From JANMJD01 sp963828405 (GTDB lineage Bacteria; Actinomycetota; Acidimicrobiia; Acidimicrobiales; Ilumatobacteraceae), in contig CAWHEG010000018.1 in the NCBI GenBank assembly GCA_963828405.1, positions 1 to 14,159 on the forward strand: a DNA stretch of 14,159 nt, read 5' to 3'. A program made the position numbers and the translations under genes. Below the pieces are notes generated by a model. That model was not told where the DNA came from. It ran no database searches and saw only the letters and a program-made list of their open reading frames with translations. Positions 6,028 to 12,673 of this stretch are shown in pieces. Numbering within the stretch: the first letter of the stretch is position 1; each line of letters starts with the position of its first letter.

Positions 6028-7917
6028 CTACTCGATCTCCGTCGCCGCGCCGGCGAACTGGGCGTTGTACAGCGCCCGGTAGGCGCCGCCCCGGGCGAGC
6101 AGTTCGTCGTGGCTGCCCTGCTCGACGATCCGCCCGGCGGCCATCACGACGATCGTGTCGGCGTCGCGGATCGTCGACAGCCGGTGGGCGATGACGAAGC
6201 TGGTCCGATCCGACCGCAGCGCGTTCATCGCCCGCTGGATCAACACCTCGGTGCGGGTGTCGACCGAGCTGGTCGCCTCGTCGAGGATCAGGATCGCCGG
6301 GTCGGCGAGGAACGCCCGGGCGATCGTCAGCAGCTGCTTCTCGCCGGCGCTCACGCTGGCGCCCTCGTCGTCGAGCACCGTGTCGTAGCCGTGGGGGAGC
6401 GAGTGCACGAAGCGGTCGACGTAGGTCGCCCGGGCCGCGGCGAGGATCTGCTCGTCGGTGGCATCGAGGTTGCCGTAGGCGATGTTCTCGCGGATCGTGC
6501 CGCCGAACAGCCAGGCATCCTGCAGCACCATGCCGATGGCGACGCGCAGCTCGCGCCGGGGCATCGTCGTGATGTCGCGGCCGTCGAGCGTGATCCGCCC
6601 GCCGTCGAGCTCGTAGAAGCGCATGATCAGGTTGACGAGCGTGGTCTTGCCGGCGCCGGTCGCCCCGACGATCGCCACGGTGCGACCCGGTTCGGCGACG
6701 AGCGACAGGTCCTCGATCAGCGGGACGGCGGGGTCGTACGAGAAGGTCACGTGCTCGAACTCCACCCGTCCGCGGGAGTCGACGGCGGGGGCCCCGGCCT
6801 GCTCCGGTGACTGTTCCGGTGCGTCGAGGAACTCGAACACCCGCTCCGCCGAGGCGATCCCGGACTGCAGGACGTTGATCATCGAGGCGAACTGGCTGAG
6901 CGGGGCGCTGAAGTTGCGCGAGTACTGGATGAACGCCTGCACGTCACCGACGCTGAGGCGGCCCGACGACACCCGCAGCCCGCCGATCACGGCGATCGCC
7001 ACGAAGTTCAGGTTCCCGAGGAAGACCATCGCCGGTTGGATCGTGCCGGAGAGGAACTGTGCTGCGAACCCGGCCTGGAAGAGCTCCTCGTTGGTGACCC
7101 GGAAGCGTTCCTCGGCGATCTGCTGGTGCCCGAACACCTTGACGACGTCGTGCCCCGAGAACGTCTCCTCGATCTGGGCGTTGAGCGCCCCGGTGTGCTT
7201 CCACTGGGCCATGAAGCGTTCCCTCGACCGCCTGACGATCTGCTTGACCATCAGCAGCGAGAGCGGGATCGTCACCACGGCGATCAAGGCCAGCAGCCGG
7301 GAGATGCTGATCATCATCGCCAGCACGCCGACGACGCTGAGGATCGAGGTGAGCATCTGGCTGAGGGTCTGCTGCAGGCTCTGGGCCACGTTGTCGATGT
7401 CGTTGGTCACCCGGCTGAGCAGGTCGCCACGCGGCTGGCGATCGACCCAGCCGAGCGGCAGGCGGTGGAGCTTGTCCTCCACGTCGGAGCGCAGGCGGTG
7501 CATCGTGCGCTGCACGATCCCGGCGAGCAGGTACGACTGCAGGTACGACAACGCGGAGGCTGCGGCGTAGATCACCGCCACGACGACCAGCAGGCGGTGG
7601 AGGCCGGTGAAGTCGATCGCCGTCCCGGCGCGCAGGCTGCGGAAGATCACGTCGGTCGCCCGGCCGAGGACCTTCGGCCCGACCACCGTCAGTCCGACGC
7701 TGGTGACGGCGAGGGCCACGACGGCGACGACCCGCCGCCGATCGGGGCCGAGGCGGCGGATCAGGCGCCGGACGGCGGTGCCGAAGTCCTTGGAGCGTTC
7801 GGCGGGCATGCCGGCCGATGCCCATCGGCCGACCGGCCCGGAGCCACGCAGTTCGGCCGCGGCCGACCTGCCGACCTCCGCCGCGTCGGTGCCGGGACGT
7901 GTGGGCCGAGTGCTCAT
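6028..7917 (-). CDS. ABC exporter subunit (permease-ATPase fusion), catalytically competent half
   Basis: Intact 629-residue half-transporter. A roughly 55-residue cytosolic extension precedes the type-I exporter membrane domain with six helices (about residues 60-345). The nucleotide-binding domain follows, with Walker A GATGAGKTT (Lys424), Q-loop VLQDAWLFGGTIRENIAYG, signature VSAGEKQLLTIARA, Walker B ILILDEATSS with catalytic Glu547, D-loop SSVDTRTE, and switch His578 (IAHRLSTI). The SAGEKQ signature departs from LSGGQ. This fits the TM288/BmrD-like partner of heterodimeric exporters, whose altered signature faces the degenerate site of its partner. The ATG at 7917 overlaps the upstream gene stop as ATGA, so translation is coupled. 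The likely job is export of a lipophilic compound or drug; the substrate is unknown. Confidence 0.9.
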   Translation of the reverse strand: MSTRPTRPGTDAAEVGRSAAAELRGSGPVGRWASAGMPAERSKDFGTAVRRLIRRLGPDRRRVVAVVALAVTSVGLTVVGPKVLGRATDVIFRSLRAGTAIDFTGLHRLLVVVAVIYAAASALSYLQSYLLAGIVQRTMHRLRSDVEDKLHRLPLGWVDRQPRGDLLSRVTNDIDNVAQSLQQTLSQMLTSILSVVGVLAMMISISRLLALIAVVTIPLSLLMVKQIVRRSRERFMAQWKHTGALNAQIEETFSGHDVVKVFGHQQIAEERFRVTNEELFQAGFAAQFLSGTIQPAMVFLGNLNFVAIAVIGGLRVSSGRLSVGDVQAFIQYSRNFSAPLSQFASMINVLQSGIASAERVFEFLDAPEQSPEQAGAPAVDSRGRVEFEHVTFSYDPAVPLIEDLSLVAEPGRTVAIVGATGAGKTTLVNLIMRFYELDGGRITLDGRDITTMPRRELRVAIGMVLQDAWLFGGTIRENIAYGNLDATDEQILAAARATYVDRFVHSLPHGYDTVLDDEGASVSAGEKQLLTIARAFLADPAILILDEATSSVDTRTEVLIQRAMNALRSDRTSFVIAHRLSTIRDADTIVVMAAGRIVEQGSHDELLARGGAYRALYNAQFAGAATEIE

Positions 7918-9647
7918 CGCCCGGCCGCCACGGAGTGCTGGGAGGCGACGATCTCGGCATAGGTGGGGCAGCTGGCCAGCAGGGCGTCGTGGGTGCCGAG
8001 TCCGACCACCGAGCCGTCCTCGACGACGAGGATCTGATCGGCGCCGGCGATGGTCGACACCCGCTGGGCGACGACGATCACCGTGGACTCGGCGGTGAAC
8101 GGCACCGAGCCGGCGCGCAGCCGGGCATCGGTGGCGAGATCGAGCGCCGAGAAGGAATCGTCGAACAGATAGATCTCCGGCTTGCGGATCAGCGCCCGGG
8201 CGATGGCCAGCCGCTGGCGCTGGCCAGCCCGAGACGTTCGATCCCCCCTGGGTGATGCGGGCCTCCAGTCCACCGTCCATCGCCCGTACGAAGTCCTCCG
8301 CCTGGGCGGTCCGCAGCGCCTCCCACACCTCCTCGTCGGTGGCATCGGGTCGGCCGTAGCGCAGGTTGCCGGCGACGGTCCCCGAGAACAGGTACGGCCT
8401 CTGGGGCACCAGCCCGATCCGGCTCCACAGCGCCTCGGGGGCCAGGCGCGCACGTCGACCCCGTCGATCAGCACCGCCCCCTCGGTGGCGTCGGCGAGAC
8501 GGGCGATCAGGTTGACGAGGGTCGTCTTGCCCGAACCCGTACTGCCGACGATGGCGGTCGTCTGTCCGGCGATCGACGTGAACGAGATGCCGTCGAGCAC
8601 GGCGGCCTCGGCGCCCGGGTACTGGAACCCGACGTTGCGCACCTCGACCGATCCCCGGCCGGTGACCTCGTGGACCGGGTTCGAGGCGATCACGACCGAC
8701 GACGGGGTCGCCAGGACCTCCTCGATGCGCTCGGCGCACACCGCCGCACGGGGGATCAGCACGGCCAGGAAGCTGGCCATCATCACCGACATCAGGATCA
8801 GGGCGAGGTAGCTGAGGAAGGCGACGAGTGCGCCGATCCTCAGCTGCCCGCGGTCGATGCGGTCGGCGCCGATCCACAGCACGGCGACGCTCGACACGTT
8901 GAGCACGAGCACGACGATCGGGAAGAAGAACGATTGCAGCCGCCCGGCACGCAGGGCCGTCTCCGAGAGCTCCACGTTGACGTCCCCGAAGCGTGCCGTC
9001 TCGTGGGGCTCGCGGACGAAGGCACGCACGACGCGCATCCCCGTGATCTGCTCGCGCAACGTCCGGTTGATCGCGTCGATGCGCTCCTGCATCACCCGGA
9101 ACTGCGGCACCATCCGGGTGATGACCAGGGCGATGGCGGCGATGAGCAGGGGGACGGCGACGACCAGCACCCACGACAGACCGGTGTCCTCACGGAGCGC
9201 CATGATCACCCCGCCGACGATCGTCATCGGGGCGGCGATCAGCATCGTGCACGTCATCTGGACCATCATCTGGACCTGCGTGACGTCGTTGGTGATCCGG
9301 GTGATCAGCAACGGCGCGCCGAACTGGCCCACCTCACGGGCCGAGAAGTCGGTGACGGTGTGGAAGAGCCCGCTGCGCACGTCGCGGCCGAACCCCATCG
9401 CCGCCTTCGACCCGAAGTACACCGCGGCGACGGCGAAACCGATCTGGGCGAGCGTCACCACCAGCATCAACCCGCCCTTCGACCAGATGTAGCCGGTGTC
9501 GCCGCGGGCGACGCCCCGGTCGATGATGTCGGCGTTGAGGCTCGGCAGATACAGCGAGGCGACCGTCTGGACGAGCTGCAGGGCCATCACGGCGACGAGG
9601 ATCCTGCGGTACGGGTGGAGGTGGCGCCGGAGCAGCTTCAGCAGCAC
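7914..9647 (-). CDS. ABC exporter subunit with degenerate ATPase site, frameshifted in the ATPase domain
   Basis: The open frame from GTG 9647 gives 577 residues: LLKLLRRHLHPYRRILVAVM, the family block LYLPSLNADIIDRGVARGDT, six membrane helices to about residue 310, and Walker A GSTGSGKTT (Lys374). Between about 8447 and 8228 the true reading is in another frame (SRIGLVPQRPYLFSGTVAGN, LEARITQGGSNVSG). The original frame then returns at GQRQRLAIARALIRKPEIYL. Walker B reads IYLFDDSFSALD, with Asp (about residue 497) where the catalytic Glu normally is, and the switch position reads VAQRVSTI with Gln528 instead of His. Both changes are standard in the TM287/BmrC-like half of heterodimeric exporters. 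The two indels (an apparent lost base near 8447 and an extra base near 8228) are probably sequence errors. The real start may be the leaderless ATG at 9690. Confidence 0.85.
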   Translation of the reverse strand: MLLKLLRRHLHPYRRILVAVMALQLVQTVASLYLPSLNADIIDRGVARGDTGYIWSKGGLMLVVTLAQIGFAVAAVYFGSKAAMGFGRDVRSGLFHTVTDFSAREVGQFGAPLLITRITNDVTQVQMMVQMTCTMLIAAPMTIVGGVIMALREDTGLSWVLVVAVPLLIAAIALVITRMVPQFRVMQERIDAINRTLREQITGMRVVRAFVREPHETARFGDVNVELSETALRAGRLQSFFFPIVVLVLNVSSVAVLWIGADRIDRGQLRIGALVAFLSYLALILMSVMMASFLAVLIPRAAVCAERIEEVLATPSSVVIASNPVHEVTGRGSVEVRNVGFQYPGAEAAVLDGISFTSIAGQTTAIVGSTGSGKTTLVNLIARLADATEGAVLIDGVDVRAWPPRRCGAGSGWCPRGRTCSRGPSPATCATADPMPPTRRCGRRCGPPRRRTSYGRWTVDWRPASPRGDRTSRAGQRQRLAIARALIRKPEIYLFDDSFSALDLATDARLRAGSVPFTAESTVIVVAQRVSTIAGADQILVVEDGSVVGLGTHDALLASCPTYAEIVASQHSVAAGR

Positions 9648-9650
9648 GTC

Positions 9651-9690
9651 ATGCGCCCGTGCCGGTGGGGAGCGGGCTCGTCCACGTCAT
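9651..9690 (-). other. 13-codon ORF at the ABC operon 5' end: leader peptide or true N-terminus cut off by an indel
   Basis: ATG at 9690 lies 8 bases after TAACGT and reads MTWTSPLPTGTGA before a TGA, two bases before the GTG at 9647 that opens the long ABC frame. Given the many indels nearby, the simplest reading is that the ABC protein starts here and a single base is wrong near 9650. A translated leader peptide coupled to the ABC gene is the alternative. Confidence 0.4.
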
Positions 9691-9698
9691 CTCCCGGC

Positions 9699-9704
9699 AC
9701 GTTA
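9699..9704 (-). promoter_or_regulatory. -10 element TAACGT of the ABC operon
   Basis: On the minus strand TAACGT (9704 to 9699) is followed by 8 bases and the ATG at 9690, the same leaderless spacing seen at the SDR gene. It drives both ABC subunits, which are coupled by an ATGA overlap. Confidence 0.45.
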
Positions 9705-9773
9705 CAGCGGCACCCGTGTTTGCCCCCCAGGGTGCCGACCCGCAAGCGGCGGAACTCTGACGCACCACCTCGG

Positions 9774-9779
9774 TACTGT
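9774..9779 (+). promoter_or_regulatory. -10 element TACTGT upstream of the SWIM gene
   Basis: TACTGT followed by CGGT recurs identically upstream of the DUF5691 gene (11451-11460). Seven bases downstream is position 9787, close to where the SWIM reading frame must begin, so a leaderless start is likely. The exact start codon is obscured by an apparent indel. Confidence 0.4.
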
Positions 9780-9781
9780 CG

Positions 9782-11214
9782 GTGGGGATCGAAGACGCGC
9801 TGGCCGATCGAGGAGGTGGAGGCGCTGGCGGCCGGGGCGCGGGCACTGTCGGCCGCCCGCCTGGCGGCCGTCCCGGCCAAGTGGTCGGCCACCGGGTGCG
9901 ACGCCGAAGCCGTCTGGGGCCTGTTCGTCGGCACGCCGGGCGAGCCGTACCAGACGGCAGTCGAGCTCGGCTCGGCCGCGCCACGCTGCTCGTGCCCGAG
10001 CCGCAGGTACCCGTGCAAGCATGCCGTCGCCCTGCTGCTGCTGTGGGCCGGCGGGCATGTGGCCGAGGGCCCGGGCCGCCCGGCATTCGCCGCCGAATGG
10101 ATGGCCCGCCGCGGCCGGGCCACTGCTGCGGCCGCCGCCCACGAGGCCGACGCCGACCCCGCCGAGGCGGTACCCCGGCGCCCCCGGGCCGCCGGGCGCG
10201 CCGACACCGTGCCGTTCGAGGCCCCACCACCCGATCCGGCACACGACAGGCGGGCCGCGGAGCGTATGGCCCGGATGATGGGCGGGCTGGTGGAGTTCGA
10301 GAAGTGGCTGGGGGACTGCCTCCGCGGCGGGCTGCACCGCGCCGGTGCTGGCCTCGTACCGCCACTGGGACCAGGCCACGGCCCGGCTCGTCGACGCCCG
10401 GCGCCCTCGCTGGCCAATCGTGTCCGGCGGGTCGGATTGTTGGTCGGGGTCGGTCCGGCGTGGCACAGAGCGGGTGTTGGGCGAGCTGGCGATGATGTCG
10501 CTGCTCTCGTCGGCCGGTCGGCGCCCTGGCCGGCTGAAGCCCGCCTCTGGCCGATTCGGTGCGGGCGGCGCTGGGGTGGACCGTGCGCCAGGCCGATGTG
10601 CTTGCCGCCGCGGCCGAGTCCGGCGAGTGGGAGGTGCTGGGCCGCGGCGACGTGCTCGAGGACCGCATCGTCGTGCGCCGTACGTGGCTGCGGGAGTCGG
10701 CTCCGACCCGGCGCTGGGCGCTGGTCCTCTCCTTCGCCGCCTACGGCCAGAGCCTGGCCCGACGCCCTACACCCGGCGACCGTCTGCACGCCGACCTCCA
10801 CCGCTACCCGGGTCACGGCGAACTGCGCTGCCTGATCGGCGATGTCGCCGAGCACCGGCCCGGCCACCACACCCTGCCGGCGACGACGTCGCTCGCCGGC
10901 ACCTGCCGACGAGATCGGCGGAGCGCTCGCCGGCGTGCCGTGGCTGGAGCGCTGGCCGGTGTGCGTACACACCGCGCCGACCTTCGCCGACGGGCGCTAC
11001 GTGCTCGGCGACCACACCGGCTCGCTGTCGATCGCCGGCCCGGCGAGCCCGGTCACCCTCGTCGCCACGAGACCGGCGGGCGCCCCGCCCGACGGTCTGC
11101 GAGTGGACGCCCGACGGGCTCGTGCCGCTCGCCGTCCACGCCGACGGCCGCCTCGTCGACCTCGGCCCCGCCGGCGGCTTCCACGAACGCCGGTGGCCCC
11201 GCCCGGAGCGCTGA
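9782..11214 (+). pseudogene. SWIM zinc-finger family protein (YehQ-like operon role), frameshifted
   Basis: After an uncertain start (GTG 9782, one frame off, or GTG 9732 in frame) the plus strand reads RWPIEEVEALAAGARALSAA, AKWSATGCDAEAVWGLFVGT, PGEPYQTAVELGSAA. The SWIM zinc-binding motif CSCPSRRYPCKH follows (CxCx6CxH, 9987-10022). An Ala/Pro-rich linker leads to MMGGLVEFEKWLGDCLRGGL. Further blocks need several frame changes after about 10335: SYRHWDQATARLVDA, GELAMMSLLSS, WTVRQADVLAAAAESGEWEV, RTWLRESAPTRRWALVLSFA, LHADLHRYPGHGELRCLIGD, DGRYVLGDHTGSLSIAGPAS and the end CEWTPDGLVPLAVHADGRLV. The stop is at 11212-11214. This is the SWIM protein that opens MoxR/VWA operons, comparable to E. 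coli YehQ. SWIM domains bind nucleic acid or protein; the system's function is unsettled. Confidence 0.75.
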
Positions 11215-11406
11215 ACACTCGCCATCATCGCGGCCGGATTCCCCACCTCGAAGACCGTGTCCTGTGGCTTGACGGCGGCGGAAGATGCCGTCGAGGTCAC
11301 CGTGACGGCGGGGGGCAGCAGCTTGTCCTACGACGCCACGGCGGATCAGTACAACTACGTGTGGAAGACGGACAAGATGTGGGCCGGCACGTGCCGGACG
11401 CTCACG
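11215..11406 (+). pseudogene. Fragment of a PxKF-type secreted-protein C-terminal domain
   Basis: Directly after the SWIM stop, and in the same frame, the sequence reads AIIAAGFPTSKTVSCGLTAA, EDAVEVTVTAGGSSLSYDAT and ADQYNYVWKTDKMWAGTCRT. I recognise this as the conserved C-terminal half of the PxKF domain found at the ends of large secreted actinobacterial proteins (typically ..YTYVWKTxKxWAGTCRxL..). Upstream parts of the domain and the last strand are missing, and there is no start codon with a ribosome site. It separates two operon genes and has no functional link to them, so a translocated or recombination remnant is likely. The remaining bases to 11463 hold only the palindrome GGTCCGGACC (11408-11417) and the promoter of the next gene. 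Confidence 0.65.
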
Positions 11407-11450
11407 GGGTCCGGACCGCGGTGCCGGCGAACCCTGGCGCACCGTGTCGT

Positions 11451-11456
11451 TACTGT
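11451..11456 (+). promoter_or_regulatory. -10 element TACTGT, leaderless promoter of the DUF5691 gene
   Basis: TACTGT at 11451-11456 is followed by exactly 7 bases (CGGTCCC) and ATG 11464, with no Shine-Dalgarno. It is identical over TACTGTCGGT to 9774-9783 in front of the SWIM gene, so both genes may be read from similar promoters. Confidence 0.55.
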
Positions 11457-11463
11457 CGGTCCC

Positions 11464-12308
11464 ATGACGGCGTCAGGGGCGCACGAGATGGAGCGGGTGC
11501 AGGTCGGCGACGGGCCGCGTCCCGGGGCGGCGCCGGCGGACGGCGACTCGTCGTCGCTGGCCGATCTCTGGCGTCGGGTGGCGAGCGTGGCGCTGCTCGG
11601 GGCCGATCGTCGACCGGTGCCCCCGGTGCCGGCCGGCCCGATCGGTGATCTGCTCGGCGGGCGCCGTCCGGCGGACGGGGCCGAGGCACTCGCCGAACTG
11701 GCCGCCGCGCTCGACGGTGGTGCGACGCGCCGGCATGCGCCCCGGGCCGATTCAACCGCTCCTGGTGCCTCCCACGGTCGACCCGCGCCCGACGTGCCCG
11801 CAGGCTGCCGTCGAGCGGGTCACCCACCTCGTCGACGAATGGCCCGAGCTCGTCGACGAATGGCTCGGGCTGGTCCGGCGGGGAGGGTGGCGGCTGCCCG
11901 GCGACGTCACCGTCTGGCTCCTCACCCGGTTCCGTGCCGACCCGGCCAGACGAGCAGCCGTCGTCGCCCTGAGCGGCGATCTCGCCGACTGGCTGATCGG
12001 GTTGTTCCCGGCCCTCGCCGTCCGCGGCGACCGGCGGCCCGCCGATCGCCCCGAGTCGGTGCCGATCGGCCGCTCGACGGGGCTCGATCCGGCGTCGATC
12101 GCCTCGGGCCTCGAATCGGGGGAGCTGTCGACCCGGCACCGGACCATGCTCGTCCACACGATCGCCGGCTGCGACCCCGCCCAGTTGGCCCGCGTGGCCG
12201 AGGGGCTCGAAGCGGGCCGGCGCCAACCCCGACACGATGGGCCTCGCCCTGTCGCTCGCCGACCTGGCCCGCACCCGCCACGAGATGATCACGGAGCTCG
12301 ACCGATGA
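11464..12308 (+). CDS. DUF5691-like protein of a SWIM/MoxR/VWA operon, frameshifted
   Basis: The ATG at 11464 is fixed by the leaderless -10 seven bases upstream. The first block contains LADLWRRVASVALLGADRRP and VPPVP, the usual N-terminal signature of DUF5691. The frame changes near 11750 to PIQPLLVPPTVDPRPTCPQA, AVERVTHLVDEWPELVDEWL and GDVTVWLLTRFRADPARRAA, followed by the MLVHTIAGCDPAQLARVAEG block. Near 12217 it returns to the first frame for ANPDTMGLALSLADLARTRH and EMITELDR, with a stop at 12306-12308. The family has no known activity; it is a helical-repeat-like protein that travels between SWIM and MoxR-type AAA ATPase genes. Its stop overlaps a following ATG (ATGA at 12305-12308), as expected for coupling to the next operon gene. 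VDEWPEL/VDEWLGL is a tandem near-repeat at about 11844-11885. Confidence 0.7.
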
Positions 12309-12311
12309 CAC
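12303..12311 (+). repeat. Target flank CGATGACAC matching the IS110 guide RNA (second copy at 14059-14067, opposite strand)
   Basis: CGATGACAC at 12303-12311, across the DUF5691 stop and next start, is exactly complementary to plus-strand 14059-14067 (gtgtcatcg). The minus-strand transcript of the element's non-coding region therefore carries CGAUGACAC. It lies at the 3' side of the first RNA loop, as expected for a right-target guide. See the findings for the statistics and test. Confidence 0.45.
12305..12311 (+). pseudogene. Remnant start of the next operon gene (expected MoxR-type AAA ATPase), cut by the IS
   Basis: ATG at 12305 overlaps the DUF5691 stop as ATGA. In operons of this type the next gene is usually a MoxR-family AAA ATPase (YehL-like). 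After ATG ACA C the sequence becomes AT-richer IS DNA carrying only minus-strand genes. The identity is inferred from operon order; the coding remainder would lie beyond the far end of the element, outside the window. Confidence 0.35.
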
Positions 12312-12322
12312 CCTCTATGTCA
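12306..12322. repeat. Inverted repeat TGACA-N7-TGTCA at the IS/host junction
   Basis: TGACA (12306-12310) and TGTCA (12318-12322) flank CCCTCTA. The left arm is the host stop/start region; the right arm holds the stop of the zinc-finger gene. It may be chance, or may reflect a requirement for symmetry at the recombination core. Confidence 0.4.
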
Positions 12323-12673
12323 ACCTGTTTCTCTGATTGGGGTTGTTTTGTTGTTGGTGAGTTCGTTGTGGGCGATGGGTTCGTCGCAGCAGGGGCAGTT
12401 GCCTCCGAGGCCGACGCGGTGGCAGAAGGTGTTGCAGTCGGGGCAGTGTTGGGTGCCGAGGTAGCGTTGCTCGCAGATCGGGCAGGCGTAGACGGTTGCT
12501 GGTCGTGCGGGTTGTGGTGGGGTCGGCTCGGGGATGCTCGGGGTGTGGCGTTGGCGGTGGGCGGCTTGTCGGCAGGCGTCGGAGCACCAGCGGCGCCGGC
12601 CGTTCGGAGCGAAGGCTCGTCCGCATCGGGGGCAGGTGATCGTTACGTCATCGTTACGCGACGGGGTGGTCAT
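12320..12673 (-). CDS. Small IS110-associated multi-zinc-site protein
   Basis: Intact 117-residue protein whose ATG directly follows the transposase stop (TAAATG), so it depends on coupled translation. Site 1 is Cys14, Cys17, Cys30, Cys34 (CPRCGRAFAPNGRRRWCSDA, then CRQAAHRQRH), the CxxC...CSxxCRQAAxR type seen in actinobacterial DNA-binding proteins. A Pro-rich linker (44-60) follows. Site 2 is a zinc ribbon, Cys64, Cys67, Cys77, Cys80 (ACPICEQ...HCPDC). A third cluster is Cys84, His85, Cys93, Cys95 and Cys96, ending CPCCDEPIAHNEL. The basic stretch after site 1 suggests nucleic-acid binding. It ends within about 10 bp of the inferred element boundary, so it is inside the IS. I do not know of a named family or a role in transposition; a cofactor for RNA or DNA handling is inference only. 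Confidence 0.75.
   Translation of the reverse strand: MTTPSRNDDVTITCPRCGRAFAPNGRRRWCSDACRQAAHRQRHTPSIPEPTPPQPARPATVYACPICEQRYLGTQHCPDCNTFCHRVGLGGNCPCCDEPIAHNELTNNKTTPIRETG

Noticed and set aside
6028..9174. A single 1048-residue minus-strand protein covering both ABC subunits
   Set aside because: The frame upstream of 7917 is shadow sequence, apart from 8447-8228, where the first ABC subunit is displaced into it by indels. The ATGA junction at 7917 shows two separate genes.
8670..10835. 721-residue plus-strand open frame
   Set aside because: Its first 350 residues are antisense to the ABC gene and are H/D/R-rich shadow sequence. Only the part after about 9782 is real (the SWIM protein).
11844..11885. 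Tandem VDEWPEL/VDEWLGL near-repeat in DUF5691
   Set aside because: Only two units, within a helical protein, with no sign of array expansion.
12315..12626. Second minus-strand frame (103 residues) over the zinc-finger gene
   Set aside because: R/P/T-rich shadow frame; the other frame has ordered Cys pairs and the TAAATG coupling.
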